From Phenylobacterium koreense (GTDB lineage Bacteria; Pseudomonadota; Alphaproteobacteria; Caulobacterales; Caulobacteraceae): a stretch of DNA of 64,000 nt. The stretch spans positions 62,001 through 126,000 of the forward strand of contig NZ_JBEPLU010000001.1 in the NCBI RefSeq assembly GCF_040545335.1, in the 5' to 3' direction. Both the position numbers and the translations under genes were made by a program. Below, in pieces: positions 55,760 to 64,000 of this stretch (the stretch's first letter is position 1; each line of letters starts with the position of its first letter). The notes under the pieces are model-generated. The model saw only the letters and a list, made by a program, of their open reading frames with translations, did no database searches and had not been told where the DNA came from.

Positions 55760-56304
55760 GCCTTGGCTCCGGCCTTGGACTTCGGCTTGGCCGCCGATTT
55801 CGGTTTGGCGGTCGAGGACGCCTTGGGCTTGGCCGCGGTCTCGGCCTTGGGCTTGGTCGAGCGACGGGCGCGGGGCTTGGCTTCCGGGGCGGCCGCCGCC
55901 GGTTCGGGCGCGGGCGCGATCTCCTCAATGGTGGTCGTCGGCTCGGCCGGCGCGTCGTACTGGTGGCTCATCGGCGGGTGGAGCTGGAAGCTGCCGCTGG
56001 AGCCATCCAGGCTGTCGCCGATCTCCTTGAAGACCTGGTCGACCTGGGCGTTGGAGGCGTCGGCCGCCGCCGTGTCGAAGGCTTGGCCGCGGCGCATGGC
56101 CTCGACCTCCTTGCGCAGCTCGTCGAGCTCGGACTGGCGCGCCATCTCGTCGAAGCTGGCGCGGAACTCGTTGGCCATACCGCGGATCTTGGCCGTGAAC
56201 TGGCCCAGCTTGCGCAGCATGACAGGCAGGTCCTTGGGCCCCACGACGATCAGGGCGACCGCCGCGATGACCAGAAGTTCAAGCCCGCCGATCTCGGGAA
56301 GCAT
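55756..56304 (-). CDS. tatB: Sec-independent translocase subunit TatB
   Basis: A 182-residue protein: one N-terminal TM helix (LLVIAAVALIVVGPKDLPVM, with the TatB glutamate nearby at residue 5), an amphipathic helix and a long Ala/Lys/Pro-rich tail. It forms the receptor with TatC. The tail is longer than E. coli TatB and low complexity, as common in alphaproteobacteria. Confidence 0.93.
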   Translation of the reverse strand: MLPEIGGLELLVIAAVALIVVGPKDLPVMLRKLGQFTAKIRGMANEFRASFDEMARQSELDELRKEVEAMRRGQAFDTAAADASNAQVDQVFKEIGDSLDGSSGSFQLHPPMSHQYDAPAEPTTTIEEIAPAPEPAAAAPEAKPRARRSTKPKAETAAKPKASSTAKPKSAAKPKSKAGAKA

Positions 56305-56378
56305 TCAGTGGCAGCCTAGACGTAAGAGCCCGCGCCGGTGGGGCCGGCGCGGGCGAAACCTTCGGAAGACGGCTTAGA

Positions 56379-56588
56379 TCAGCCGCGGGCCTCGTCCTTT
56401 TCGCGTTCCTTCGGAAGCGGCTTGGAGGAATCGGCGGTGTTGGTCGGCTCATCCTTTAGGCCGTCCTTGAAAGCCCGAATACCCTTGGCCGCATCGCCCA
56501 TGATGCCCGAGAGTTTGCCGCGGCCGCCGAACAGCAGCAGCACGACAATTGCGACGAGAATCCAATGGATGGGTTGAAAGGCGCCCAT
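56379..56588 (-). CDS. tatA: Sec-independent translocase subunit TatA
   Basis: A 69-residue protein: a short polar start, one TM helix ([20 protein letters not shown]), the hinge FGG and the amphipathic helix with [17 protein letters not shown]. It forms the translocation pore. It sits 94 bases downstream of scpB on the minus strand. Confidence 0.95.
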   Translation of the reverse strand: MGAFQPIHWILVAIVVLLLFGGRGKLSGIMGDAAKGIRAFKDGLKDEPTNTADSSKPLPKEREKDEARG

Positions 56589-56682
56589 AAATCCAAACTC
56601 CTATGCGTCGGCAGCCGGCCTTGGCGCCGCGCCCCTATTCGCAGTCAATATAGTCGTTCGCCAGGGAAAGCGCCAACGAGTC

Positions 56683-57330
56683 CTAGTGCGCCGGATCGTC
56701 CTCTCCCAGGAAATCCACATGGAACTCCGGAGCCTCGCCGTCTTCGAGAGGATCCTCGTCCGGCGCGCCCAGCCCTCCGGGCGTCGGGACATTGAAATCC
56801 GGCGGCAAGTCCAGGCTCAGCAACCCCGCCGCCTTCATTTCCGCCATGCCCGGCAGGTCGGAAAGCTGCGCCAGCCCGTAGTGCTCGAGGAAGGCGTCGG
56901 TGGTGCCGTAGGTGACCGGCCGGCCGGGCGAGCGGCGGCGGCCTCTCATCCGCACCAGGCCCAATTCCAGCAGCACGTCGAGAGTGCCCTTACTGGCCTG
57001 GACGCCGCGGACAGCTTCGATTTCAGCGCGGGTGACCGGCTGGTGATAGGCGATGATCGCCAGGGTTTCCTGGGCGGCCTTGGACAGGCGCCGCGGCTCT
57101 TCGCGCTCCTGCGTCATCAGGAAGGCCAGGTCCTCCGCGGTCTGGAAACGCCAGCGGCCGGCGACGCAGGCAAGTTCCACGCCCCCGCCCTCGTATCGCT
57201 GCTGCAGGGCCGCGAGCGCAGCCGGGACCTCGGCGTTCGCCGGCAGGCGCTTGGCGATATCCTCGACGCTGAGCGGCCCGGCGGCCGCGAACAGCAGCGC
57301 CTCGACCTGACGTTCGGTCTCGACGCTCAC
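56683..57330 (-). CDS. scpB: Segregation and condensation protein B
   Basis: A 215-residue kleisin-partner protein with two winged helices (QVEALLFAAAGPLSVEDIAK and QETLAIIAYHQPVTRAEIEA then RGRRRSPGRPVTYGTTDAFL). With ScpA it forms the regulatory part of the SMC condensin. Its GTG start overlaps the scpA stop by four bases (GTGA). The C-terminal acidic tail (PEFHVDFLGEDDPAH) is variable in the family. Confidence 0.92.
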   Translation of the reverse strand: MSVETERQVEALLFAAAGPLSVEDIAKRLPANAEVPAALAALQQRYEGGGVELACVAGRWRFQTAEDLAFLMTQEREEPRRLSKAAQETLAIIAYHQPVTRAEIEAVRGVQASKGTLDVLLELGLVRMRGRRRSPGRPVTYGTTDAFLEHYGLAQLSDLPGMAEMKAAGLLSLDLPPDFNVPTPGGLGAPDEDPLEDGEAPEFHVDFLGEDDPAH

Positions 57331-58130
57331 GGCCGCAGTTCCCGACGAGCACGCAGGTAGATGTCGGCGAAGGCCTCGAGCTGCCGCGTCTCGAGCGCGC
57401 CTTCCTTCACCAGCTCCAGGCTGGCCGAGAGGGTCGAGGCGACATAGGAGGCCCGGGTCGGGCCCTCGCCAGCCGGCTTGAGCGGGGCCACGCCGGCGAG
57501 CGGGGTCCACCGCTCCAGTTCCGGCAGCATGCCGCGCAGGCGGTCGCGCGCGTCTTCGAGCGGATAGGCCTGCTGAACCCGCGGGGCGTAGTGACGGCCC
57601 TGCTCCTTGCGGCGCTGCTGGATATAGGCGCTCATCAGGCCATAGAGATCGCCTTCGAGGCGGGTCGAGGGGATCACCTTGATGGCCTCGGGGTCGCCGC
57701 GCACGAAGATCTCGCGGCCGAGTTGCGGGCCGTCGCGAAGGGCGTCGGCGGCCTTGCGCATGGCGTCGAGCTTGGCCAGCCGGAAGGCGAGTTGGGCGGC
57801 CATCTCCTCGGCCGGGGCCTCTTCGGCCTTCGGGCGCTCGGGCCTGGGCAGGAGAAGGCGCGACTTCAGGTAGGCCAGCCAGGCCGCCATGACGAGATAG
57901 TCCGCCGCCAGCGAGAAGCGCACTCGCCGCGCCTGCTGGACGAAGGAAAGATACTGATCGGCCAGCTTGGTGATGGAGAGCTGAAGAAGGTCCACCTTCT
58001 GGCTGCGCGCGAGCGCCAGCAGGACGTGAAGCGGACCTTCGTAGCCGTCGATGTCGATGACCAGCGCCTCGCCGTCCTCGGCCGCCGTGTTGGCCGCGTT
58101 GAAGTCGAGGTTTGGCTGGAATGTGCTCAC
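57327..58130 (-). CDS. scpA: Segregation and condensation protein A (kleisin)
   Basis: A 267-residue kleisin. The SMC-neck-binding N-terminal domain includes IDGYEGPLHVLLALARSQK and DLLQLSITKLADQYLSF; the C-terminus has the winged-helix VSTLSASLELVKEGALE. It bridges SMC heads. GTG 58130 is chosen because it overlaps the nagZ stop as GTGA; a GTG three codons upstream (58139) is possible. Confidence 0.92.
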   Translation of the reverse strand: MSTFQPNLDFNAANTAAEDGEALVIDIDGYEGPLHVLLALARSQKVDLLQLSITKLADQYLSFVQQARRVRFSLAADYLVMAAWLAYLKSRLLLPRPERPKAEEAPAEEMAAQLAFRLAKLDAMRKAADALRDGPQLGREIFVRGDPEAIKVIPSTRLEGDLYGLMSAYIQQRRKEQGRHYAPRVQQAYPLEDARDRLRGMLPELERWTPLAGVAPLKPAGEGPTRASYVASTLSASLELVKEGALETRQLEAFADIYLRARRELRP

Positions 58131-59149
58131 GCGGCCCACCTGCCTTCGAAGGCGGCGTCGAAGCGGGCCAGCGCCTCCTCGACATCGAAAGGCTCCGGTG
58201 AGCGCGATATCCGTCCCAGGGCCGCCTTGGCCCTGCGCGCAGCCTGGCCGGAAAGCGCCTTGGTCCCGGCGATCACCGCCTTCATCTCGGCCATGTCGCC
58301 GTTGCAGTGGAGCACCACGTCGCAGCCAGCGGCGAGCGAGGCCTTCGCGCGGTCGGCGAAGCCGCCGCCGAGAGCCTTCATGGAAAGGTCGTCGCTCATC
58401 ACCAGGCCATCGAAGCCGATGGCGCCGCGGATCACCTGGCGCATGGCCTTCTTCGAGGTGGTCGCCGGCAGCTTGGGATCGATAGCGGTGTAGACGACGT
58501 GGGCGGTCATCGCCATCGGCATGTCCGAGAGCACGCGGAAAGGCGCGAAGTCCCAGGCTTCGAGCTCGTCATAGCCGGTCTGGACCACCGGCAGATCCAG
58601 ATGGCTGTCGGCCATGGCCCGGCCGTGACCGGGGATGTGCTTGATCACCGGCAGGACCCCGCCGGCGATCAGGCCTTCGCAAGCCGCCCGGCCCAGGAGC
58701 GCGACACCTTCCGGCGACTTCGCATAGGCGCGATCGCCGATGACGTCATGGGCTCCCTCGACCGGCACGTCGAGCACCGGCACGCAGTCCACGTTGATCC
58801 CCAGCTCGGCCAGGTCGTGGGCCAGAAGGCGCGCGCCCAGCCGGGTGATCTCCCGCCGCAGCAGGGGATCGTTGGCCGGCAGGTCGCCATAGGCCCGGCC
58901 CGGCGGATAGCGACGCCAGTGAGGCGGCCCGAGCCGCTGCACGCGGCCGCCTTCCTGGTCGATCAGCACCGGGGCGTCCGGGCGCTCTACAGTGGCGCGA
59001 AGCTGGTCGACCATCTTGCGCACCTGGTCGGGCGTATCGACGTTGCGCTTGAAGAGGATGAACCCCCACGGCTGGACGTCGCGGAAGAACGCCTCCTCCT
59101 CGTGCGAGAGGCTAAGGCCCTGACAGCCGAGGATCGCGGCGCTGGTCAC
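58127..59149 (-). CDS. nagZ: beta-N-acetylhexosaminidase NagZ
   Basis: A 340-residue GH3 enzyme. It has the nucleophile region VMSDDLSMKALGG, the general acid/base loop HIPGHGRAMADSHLDLPVV, and GFILFKRNVDTPDQV. NagZ removes GlcNAc from muropeptides in the cytoplasm during wall recycling, complementing Mpl in the same window. It overlaps the SPOR gene by four bases. Confidence 0.95.
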   Translation of the reverse strand: MTSAAILGCQGLSLSHEEEAFFRDVQPWGFILFKRNVDTPDQVRKMVDQLRATVERPDAPVLIDQEGGRVQRLGPPHWRRYPPGRAYGDLPANDPLLRREITRLGARLLAHDLAELGINVDCVPVLDVPVEGAHDVIGDRAYAKSPEGVALLGRAACEGLIAGGVLPVIKHIPGHGRAMADSHLDLPVVQTGYDELEAWDFAPFRVLSDMPMAMTAHVVYTAIDPKLPATTSKKAMRQVIRGAIGFDGLVMSDDLSMKALGGGFADRAKASLAAGCDVVLHCNGDMAEMKAVIAGTKALSGQAARRAKAALGRISRSPEPFDVEEALARFDAAFEGRWAA

Positions 59150-59934
59150 TTGACGAAGCAGCTCTTACCGGCGGCCTTCAGCTTGCTGCAGAAGGCGCTG
59201 GCGTCGGCCTTGCTGGCGAAGCCGGTGACCTGGGTCCGGTAGAGGGTCGAGCCGTTGCGATCGACCGCCTCGACGCGCTTGCCCTTGCCGCCGCCCGCCA
59301 GGGCCGCAGCCGCGCTCCACTCTCGATCGGCGATGGCTTGCGAGGAGAAGGCGCCGATCTGGACCGCCGCGCCGCCCGAGGCCGGAGCCGGCGCAGGCTT
59401 GGTCGCGGGGGCCTGGGCCAGGGCCTGGTCGATGGTCTTGGGCGCCGAGGTCTTCGGCGCCGGCGGGGGCTGGACGGCGCCCTTGAGCGCCGGCGTCACC
59501 GGGGCGATCGGCGCGGCGGCGATCGGGCCGCCGGCGGACGGCGCCGCGCGCGGCGGCGGCTGGACGGTGACCGGGGCCGGACGCGCCTGGGGCTGTTCCG
59601 GCGGCGCGGTGAAGTTCGGCGCGGCCGGAGCGGTCTCGCCCTCCTCCGACTGGTAGATCTGCAGGCCCTGGGCCGGATCGTCCGGCTGGTCCTCGGCCGG
59701 CGGCGCGCCCTTCATCTGGCCCACGGGTTCGCCCACGGTGCGTGGCGGCTGGCCAGCCTCGCGAACGCCGGAGCGGTAGAACATGATGATGGCGACCACG
59801 AGCGCGATCAGGACGAGCGCGCTGAGGATAAGCATCACTGGGGCGGGGCCGCCGCCTCGTACAGGTTGGCGCGCGTCGAAAGCGAGCGGCGCATCGGTCG
59901 GGGGCGTGTAGGCGCCGCGATCGGGATCGGACAT
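59146..59934 (-). CDS. SPOR-domain membrane protein
   Basis: A 262-residue single-pass protein: ~30 cytoplasmic residues, TM (MLILSALVLIALVVAIIMFY), a Pro/Ala-rich periplasmic linker and a C-terminal SPOR domain (VQIGAFSSQAIADREWSAA then YRTQVTGFASKADASAFCSK). SPOR domains bind denuded glycan at the division septum. It is coupled with nagZ. In many relatives argS lies between it and dgt; here only 99 bases separate them. Confidence 0.88.
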   Translation of the reverse strand: MSDPDRGAYTPPTDAPLAFDARQPVRGGGPAPVMLILSALVLIALVVAIIMFYRSGVREAGQPPRTVGEPVGQMKGAPPAEDQPDDPAQGLQIYQSEEGETAPAAPNFTAPPEQPQARPAPVTVQPPPRAAPSAGGPIAAAPIAPVTPALKGAVQPPPAPKTSAPKTIDQALAQAPATKPAPAPASGGAAVQIGAFSSQAIADREWSAAAALAGGGKGKRVEAVDRNGSTLYRTQVTGFASKADASAFCSKLKAAGKSCFVK

Positions 59935-60033
59935 CGAAGGCTCCGAAAGAGACTCGGGGGCCGCGGCGCGAATCGCGCGCAGCGTTTCAGGGATTTTACC
60001 GAAGGGAACCGAGCTTCGAAGCCAGCCCGTCGC

Positions 60034-61206
60034 CTAATTCAGGACGTCGAGGTGGAAAAGTCGCCGATGCTCTTCGATGGCGAACCGGTCGGTCATGCCG
60101 GCGATGTAGTCGCACACCACCCGCGCGCGGCCGGCGTCGTCGCGGTTCTGCGAGCGAGCGAACCATTCCGTCGGCAGGACATCGGGCTCGGCCATGAACA
60201 ACTGGAACATCTCGGCGAGAATTCGGCGCGCCTGGCTGCGCGTGCGGTTGACCTTCCAGTAGCGGTACATGCGCGCCATCAGGAATTCCCGCAGACGCGA
60301 GAGGTCCTCCAGCATGTCCCGCGAGAACGAGACCAGCGCGTAGTCGAGATTGCGGACGTCGTCCGGCGAGGCGACCTTCGTCTCGCGGACGCGGCGATTG
60401 GTCTCAGCCAGAACGTCGTCGACCATGGCCCCGATCATCCGTCGGACCGCCTCCAGGCGGACGATGACCGGGTCGAGCCTCGGATAGTCCTTGTAGACGC
60501 TGGCCAGGATCGGGCCGATCAGCGGAACCTCCAACAGCTCCTCGAGCTGGAAGAGGCCCGCGGCCACGCCGTCGTCGACGTCGTGATTGTTGTAGGCGAT
60601 GTCGTCGGCCAGGGCCGCGACCTGGGCCTCGGCCGAGGCCCAGGTGGAAAGGCGAAGGTCGTATTCCTTGTCGAACTCGGCGATGGCGTTCCAGGACGGC
60701 CGGTCCAGCTTCTCGGCCACCGGGCCGTTGTGCTTGATCACCCCCTCCAGGGTCTCCCAGGTGAGGTTGAGCCCGTCCCAGCGCGGATAGCGGCGCTCCA
60801 GCCGGGTGACGACCCGGAAGGTCTGGACGTTGTGGTCGAAGCCGCCGAAGCGCTCCATCTGGATCTGGAGCTCATCCTCCCCCGCATGCCCGAAGGGCGG
60901 ATGCCCGAGGTCGTGGGCGAGCGCAATGGTCTCGGCCAGGTCCGGCTCCAGCCCCAGCGCCGTCGCCAGGGAGCGCGCCACCTGGGCGACTTCCAGCGAG
61001 TGGGTCAGGCGGGTGCGGAAGTGGTCGCCCTCGTGGGCCACGAAGACCTGGGTCTTCTCCTTCAGCCGCCGGAAGGCCGTGGCGTGAATGATCCGGTCCC
61101 GGTCACGAGCAAAGGGCGTACGCGTGCGGCTTTCCGGCTCGGCGATCTTCCGCCCCAGCGATTTGGTGGAATCTTCGGCGTAGGGCGCGCGGGGCGGAGG
61201 GATCAT
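60034..61206 (-). CDS. dgt: Deoxyguanosinetriphosphate triphosphohydrolase-like protein
   Basis: A 390-residue HD-domain phosphohydrolase. It has [17 protein letters not shown], the HD motif [14 protein letters not shown], and [14 protein letters not shown]. It hydrolyses dNTPs (dGTPase subgroup 2). ATG 61206 ([20 protein letters not shown]) is preferred over 61257, which adds 17 unconserved residues. It is divergent from erpA with 78 bases between. Confidence 0.9.
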   Translation of the reverse strand: MIPPPRAPYAEDSTKSLGRKIAEPESRTRTPFARDRDRIIHATAFRRLKEKTQVFVAHEGDHFRTRLTHSLEVAQVARSLATALGLEPDLAETIALAHDLGHPPFGHAGEDELQIQMERFGGFDHNVQTFRVVTRLERRYPRWDGLNLTWETLEGVIKHNGPVAEKLDRPSWNAIAEFDKEYDLRLSTWASAEAQVAALADDIAYNNHDVDDGVAAGLFQLEELLEVPLIGPILASVYKDYPRLDPVIVRLEAVRRMIGAMVDDVLAETNRRVRETKVASPDDVRNLDYALVSFSRDMLEDLSRLREFLMARMYRYWKVNRTRSQARRILAEMFQLFMAEPDVLPTEWFARSQNRDDAGRARVVCDYIAGMTDRFAIEEHRRLFHLDVLN

Positions 61207-61284
61207 CGAAACTCGGCATGACGACGCCCTCTTGGACGAAGGGCTTGGCGGTCTCATATAGACGAGGCAGAGGTTTTCCGCAGC

Positions 61285-61617
61285 ATGACCACGACCGAAC
61301 TCACCCTATCTCCTGCAGCAGCCAAGCGCTTGCGCGAAATCGGCGAGGCCGAGGGCAAGCCGATCATGTTGCGCGTCGCTGTCGAAGGCGGCGGCTGCTC
61401 GGGCTTCCAGTACCAGTTCGATCTGGTGGACAAGGCCCAGTCGGACGACCTGCGCGTCGAGCGCGACGGAGCCGCCGCCCTGGTCGACGAGATGTCGATG
61501 GTGCTGCTGAAAGGCTCGGAGATCGATTTCGTCGACGAACTGGCCGGCGCCGAGTTCAAGGTCCGCAATCCCAACGCCAAGTCGAGCTGCGGCTGCGGCG
61601 TGAGCTTCTCGATCTAA
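61285..61617 (+). CDS. erpA: Iron-sulfur cluster insertion protein (ErpA/IscA family)
   Basis: A 110-residue A-type carrier with the three conserved cysteines C38, C102 and C104 (GGGCSGFQY and [11 protein letters not shown]). It delivers Fe-S clusters to apoproteins. Divergence from dgt is a common alphaproteobacterial arrangement. Within A-type carriers, ErpA versus IscA cannot be separated with certainty. Confidence 0.92.
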   Translation: MTTTELTLSPAAAKRLREIGEAEGKPIMLRVAVEGGGCSGFQYQFDLVDKAQSDDLRVERDGAAALVDEMSMVLLKGSEIDFVDELAGAEFKVRNPNAKSSCGCGVSFSI

Positions 61618-61654
61618 GCGAAGGCGGGCGCCGCCGGGACGGCGCCCCTCCCCA

Positions 61655-62626
61655 TTAGCGGGTCGGTTCGAGCTTGGTGTTGAGCACCCAGCCCACATTG
61701 TCGTTCTCGTCGGCCACTTCCCACCACAGGCCGTTCTTCTGGCCGGTCGGATAAACGATCGCGCCGGGCGGCAGAGTGCGGATCAGCGCGCCCTTGGCGT
61801 CAGCGCTCTTGCGCATATTGACCGGCGCGGTGGCGCTGAAGGTCTTCGAGGGCGCGGCCGAAGCGGCCGAGGCGCTTCCGGCCACCAGACCGAGCTCGTT
61901 GACCATCTTCGAATAGGCGTCGATGAACGCGATGGTCACGATCCGACCGGTCTCGGTGTCTTCGTAGCCGCCGCCGACCGCGCCGCCGAAGCCGCCGAAG
62001 CCGCCCAGGCCGCCGCCGGCGCCCCAGCCGAGGTCGTTCTTCACCGAATAGCCCTCGGTCACGGCGACGGTTTCCGTCGTGCGGACATTGGTCAGCGACA
62101 GGATGGTGTTGGCTTCCAGCTTGCGGGTCTTGATGCCGCCGACCAGAGCGCCGGCGCGGCCGCCGATCAGGCCACCGGCGAGGCCGGCCAGGGCCGAACC
62201 GCCGGCGTTTCCATCGGAAGCCTGCACCTCGGCGACGAGCACGTAGTCCGCCGCCTTGATCTGGCCCTGCCCCACGTTCGAACCGCGCTGCATGCCCAGG
62301 CCCGCGCCGATGTCGCGTTCGGCCTGCGCCGCGTTGAGGCCCGCGGCGCGGTCCACCAGGTTGAAGCAACCCGAGCGCTGCACGATCGAACGCAACAGCT
62401 TGGCCGGCGGGGCGAGGTTGTACTGGTTCCAGCCACGGGGGTCGTCACCGTTGGTGATCGACAGCGTGCCGAGCTTGCGCGAGCAGTGCGGCACCTGGGC
62501 CGCAGCATTCGCCTGCATCTTCTGAGCGTTGGTGGCCGAGGCCTGACGGCCTTGCGCGAAGACGGCGCTCGGCGCGGCCGTCATCAGAGCGGCGCTGAGC
62601 AGCGCAAGCTTGGTAAACCGCGACAT
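61655..62626 (-). CDS. CsgG/HfaB-family secreted protein with C-terminal SH3b domain
   Basis: A 323-residue protein with a Sec signal peptide (MSRFTKLALLSAALMTAAPS). Residues ~45-235 resemble the CsgG/HfaB fold (RKLGTLSI, LVDRAAGLNAAQAERDIG, a Gly-rich stretch near 190, GRIVTIAFIDAYSKMV). The C-terminal ~65 residues are an SH3b domain (VNMRKSADAKGALIRTLPPG). There is no lipobox, so unlike CsgG/HfaB it is probably soluble in the periplasm. The role is unknown; a holdfast or amyloid-export link is only a hint. Divergent from xth. Confidence 0.6.
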   Translation of the reverse strand: MSRFTKLALLSAALMTAAPSAVFAQGRQASATNAQKMQANAAAQVPHCSRKLGTLSITNGDDPRGWNQYNLAPPAKLLRSIVQRSGCFNLVDRAAGLNAAQAERDIGAGLGMQRGSNVGQGQIKAADYVLVAEVQASDGNAGGSALAGLAGGLIGGRAGALVGGIKTRKLEANTILSLTNVRTTETVAVTEGYSVKNDLGWGAGGGLGGFGGFGGAVGGGYEDTETGRIVTIAFIDAYSKMVNELGLVAGSASAASAAPSKTFSATAPVNMRKSADAKGALIRTLPPGAIVYPTGQKNGLWWEVADENDNVGWVLNTKLEPTR

Positions 62627-62754
62627 GAATACTCCAGTGCATGACAATTGGTCGCAGTTAGCTAGACCATGATTGCGAAAAGGTCACGTTTGTTCGGGGG
62701 ACTTGAGCCTCGCGAGCGAGCCTTCTAGCGTCCGGCGCCAAGCTGGAGCAGCCG

Positions 62755-63534
62755 ATGCGTATCGCCACCTGGAACGTAAATTCTGTCAACGCGCGCCTGG
62801 AAACGGTGCTGCGCTGGTTCGAGGAGGCATCGCCGGATGTCGCCTGCCTGCAAGAAATCAAGTGCGTCGACGAGAAGTTTCCCACCGAAGCCTTCGAGCG
62901 GCTGGGCTACAACGCCGCGGTCCACGGGCAAAAGACCTACAACGGCGTGGCGATTCTCTCGAAAACGCCGCTCGAGGACGTCCGCAAAGGTCTCCCTGGC
63001 GAGGACGGCGACGAACATGCCCGCTATGTCGAGGCCGTGGTCAGCGGCGCCAGGCCCGTGCGGGTCGCCTCGATCTACCTGCCGAACGGCAATCCGATCG
63101 CCACTGAGAAGTTCGACTACAAGCTCCGCTGGATGGCGCGGCTGAACGCTCATGCGCGCGAGTTGCTGGCCTATGAGGAGCCGCTGGCCCTGGTCGGGGA
63201 CTACAACGTGATTCCCGAGGCCCGCGACGCGGCGCATCCGGAGAACTGGCTGGGCGACGCGCTCTTCCAGCCGCAGAGCCGCGAGGCTTTCCGGGCCTTG
63301 AAGTGGCTGGGCCTGACCGAGGCCTATCTGCAGGCCGACGGCGCGCCGGAAGCCTATACCTTCTGGGACTATCAGGCCGGCGCCTGGCAGCGGAACAACG
63401 GCATCCGCATCGACCACGCGCTGCTCTCCCCGCAGGCGGCGGACCTGCTGCGCGGCTGCGAGATCCACAAGCACGTCAGGGGCTGGGACAAGCCTTCGGA
63501 TCACGTGCCCCTGGTGGTCGAACTCGACCTCTAG
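62755..63534 (+). CDS. xth: Exodeoxyribonuclease III
   Basis: A 259-residue AP endonuclease/exonuclease (EEP fold). It has the start MRIATWNVNSVNARLETVL, the CLQEIKC metal-binding Glu, VRVASIYLPNGNP, VGDYNVIPEARD, and the C-terminal WDKPSDHVPLVVEL with the catalytic His. It processes abasic sites in base-excision repair. Confidence 0.93.
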   Translation: MRIATWNVNSVNARLETVLRWFEEASPDVACLQEIKCVDEKFPTEAFERLGYNAAVHGQKTYNGVAILSKTPLEDVRKGLPGEDGDEHARYVEAVVSGARPVRVASIYLPNGNPIATEKFDYKLRWMARLNAHARELLAYEEPLALVGDYNVIPEARDAAHPENWLGDALFQPQSREAFRALKWLGLTEAYLQADGAPEAYTFWDYQAGAWQRNNGIRIDHALLSPQAADLLRGCEIHKHVRGWDKPSDHVPLVVELDL

Positions 63535-63611
63535 GCCGCGCTTACGCCGACACTTCTTCTTTGGATTGAAGAGGGTTAGCCTGCCGCCGGGTGCTGTCAG
63601 GAGATCGGCCC

Positions 63612-64000
63612 ATGGGCGCGGTCGAACTGGTTGGGGTCGCAGCTAGCCTGAGCCTCTTGGCGGGCTGGCGGCTCTATGCCTGCGTCGCAGCGGCGGGCTT
63701 GGCCATGCGCTATGGACTGCTCGACCTGCCCCAACAGGTCCAAGCCCTGGACGCCCTGGCCAATCCGTGGGTGATCGGCGTCGCGGTCGTCGCGGCCCTG
63801 GCTGAGCTCGTGGCCGACAAGGTCATGTGGTTCGACAGCCTCTGGGACAGCGCCCACACCCTGATCCGCCCCTTGGGCGGGGCGCTGCTGGCGCTGGCGG
63901 TGGTCGATGCCTCCGATCCGACCTGGCAGGTGATCGTCTTCCTGCTCGGCGGCGGCGCCGCCCTACTGAGCCATAGCGCCAAGGCGAGCGCACGGGCGGC
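63612..64000 (+). CDS. DUF4126-like membrane protein (3' end outside window)
   Basis: The frame opens at ATG 63612 with AGGAG 8 bases upstream and runs off the window. The visible 129 residues have three or four hydrophobic segments (LVGVAASLSLLAGWRLYACV, then WVIGVAVVAALAELVADKV) and resemble DUF4126 proteins. The function is unknown. Confidence 0.65.
   Translation, partial: MGAVELVGVAASLSLLAGWRLYACVAAAGLAMRYGLLDLPQQVQALDALANPWVIGVAVVAALAELVADKVMWFDSLWDSAHTLIRPLGGALLALAVVDASDPTWQVIVFLLGGGAALLSHSAKASARA

Overview
The window is GC-rich, densely coding DNA from an alphaproteobacterium, almost certainly Caulobacteraceae (Caulobacter or Phenylobacterium type). The evidence is the flagellar set fliX / flgI / rod-binding protein / flbY, a DipM-like LysM-LytM division protein, a CsgG/HfaB-like secreted protein, a TTAA-N7-TTAAC CtrA box, a GTTC-N7-GTTC alphaproteobacterial LexA box upstream of uvrA, and the conserved alphaproteobacterial chain dgt-SPOR-nagZ-scpAB-tatABC-serS-surE-pcm-LytM-yajC-secDF-Mth938-trmFO. 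No phage, IS element, integrase, rRNA or CRISPR array is visible. This is chromosomal backbone with small accessory patches.

Layout. 1-13.9 kb: the end of an acyl-CoA dehydrogenase gene, mpl, a CtrA box followed by a probable small RNA, tRNA-Asn, a Tat-type cyclophilin, a MocR regulator divergent from an EamA transporter, a complete EF-P module (efp divergent from epmA-epmB), a DUF2306 protein divergent from a membrane-anchored AraC regulator, a COG2509 flavoprotein, an SDR and a gloA-like gene. 14-25.6 kb: an RND efflux pair, an Atm1-type ABC exporter with a lipoprotein gene, a LOG-family gene, fabA, nadE with a coupled acetyltransferase, a decayed MmyB-type regulator beside a palindromic repeat, and dksA. 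25.7-29.6 kb: the fliX/flgI flagellar locus with a sigma-54 promoter, then an FMN riboswitch controlling ribH and a thioesterase. 29.6-38.4 kb: an AT-richer control region and a Phd-antitoxin-like/PAS fusion protein, a Bcr/CflA transporter, an ABC-F ATPase with a possible leader peptide, ada coupled to a 2OG-Fe(II) oxygenase, DUF1203, a secreted M19 dipeptidase and an enoyl-CoA hydratase. 38.5-43.7 kb: SOS-controlled uvrA, ogt, a GST and a membrane protein. 43.8-62.6 kb: the large conserved housekeeping block (tRNA modification, complex I assembly-factor homologues, SecDF-YajC, DUF815 ATPase, DipM, Pcm, SurE, SerRS, TatABC, ScpAB, NagZ, SPOR, Dgt, ErpA) and the CsgG-like gene. 62.7-64 kb: exodeoxyribonuclease III and a truncated DUF4126 membrane protein.

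Themes. EF-P sits with both of its beta-lysylation enzymes. Ada, a translationally coupled oxygenase, UvrA and Ogt form a DNA-damage neighbourhood. The minus-strand block from dgt to the phytoene-synthase-like gene couples division and peptidoglycan turnover (DipM, NagZ, SPOR), chromosome condensation (ScpAB) and two export systems (Tat, Sec).

The signals most worth following are: the Phd-PAS fusion regulator with inverted repeats in its leader (29.7-30.8 kb); the probable CtrA-linked small RNA (2.19-2.29 kb); the ABC-F leader ORF with a hairpinned Shine-Dalgarno (33.65-33.78 kb); the ada-linked oxygenase; and paired homologues of the mitochondrial complex I assembly factors NDUFAF3 and NDUFAF6 beside secDF.
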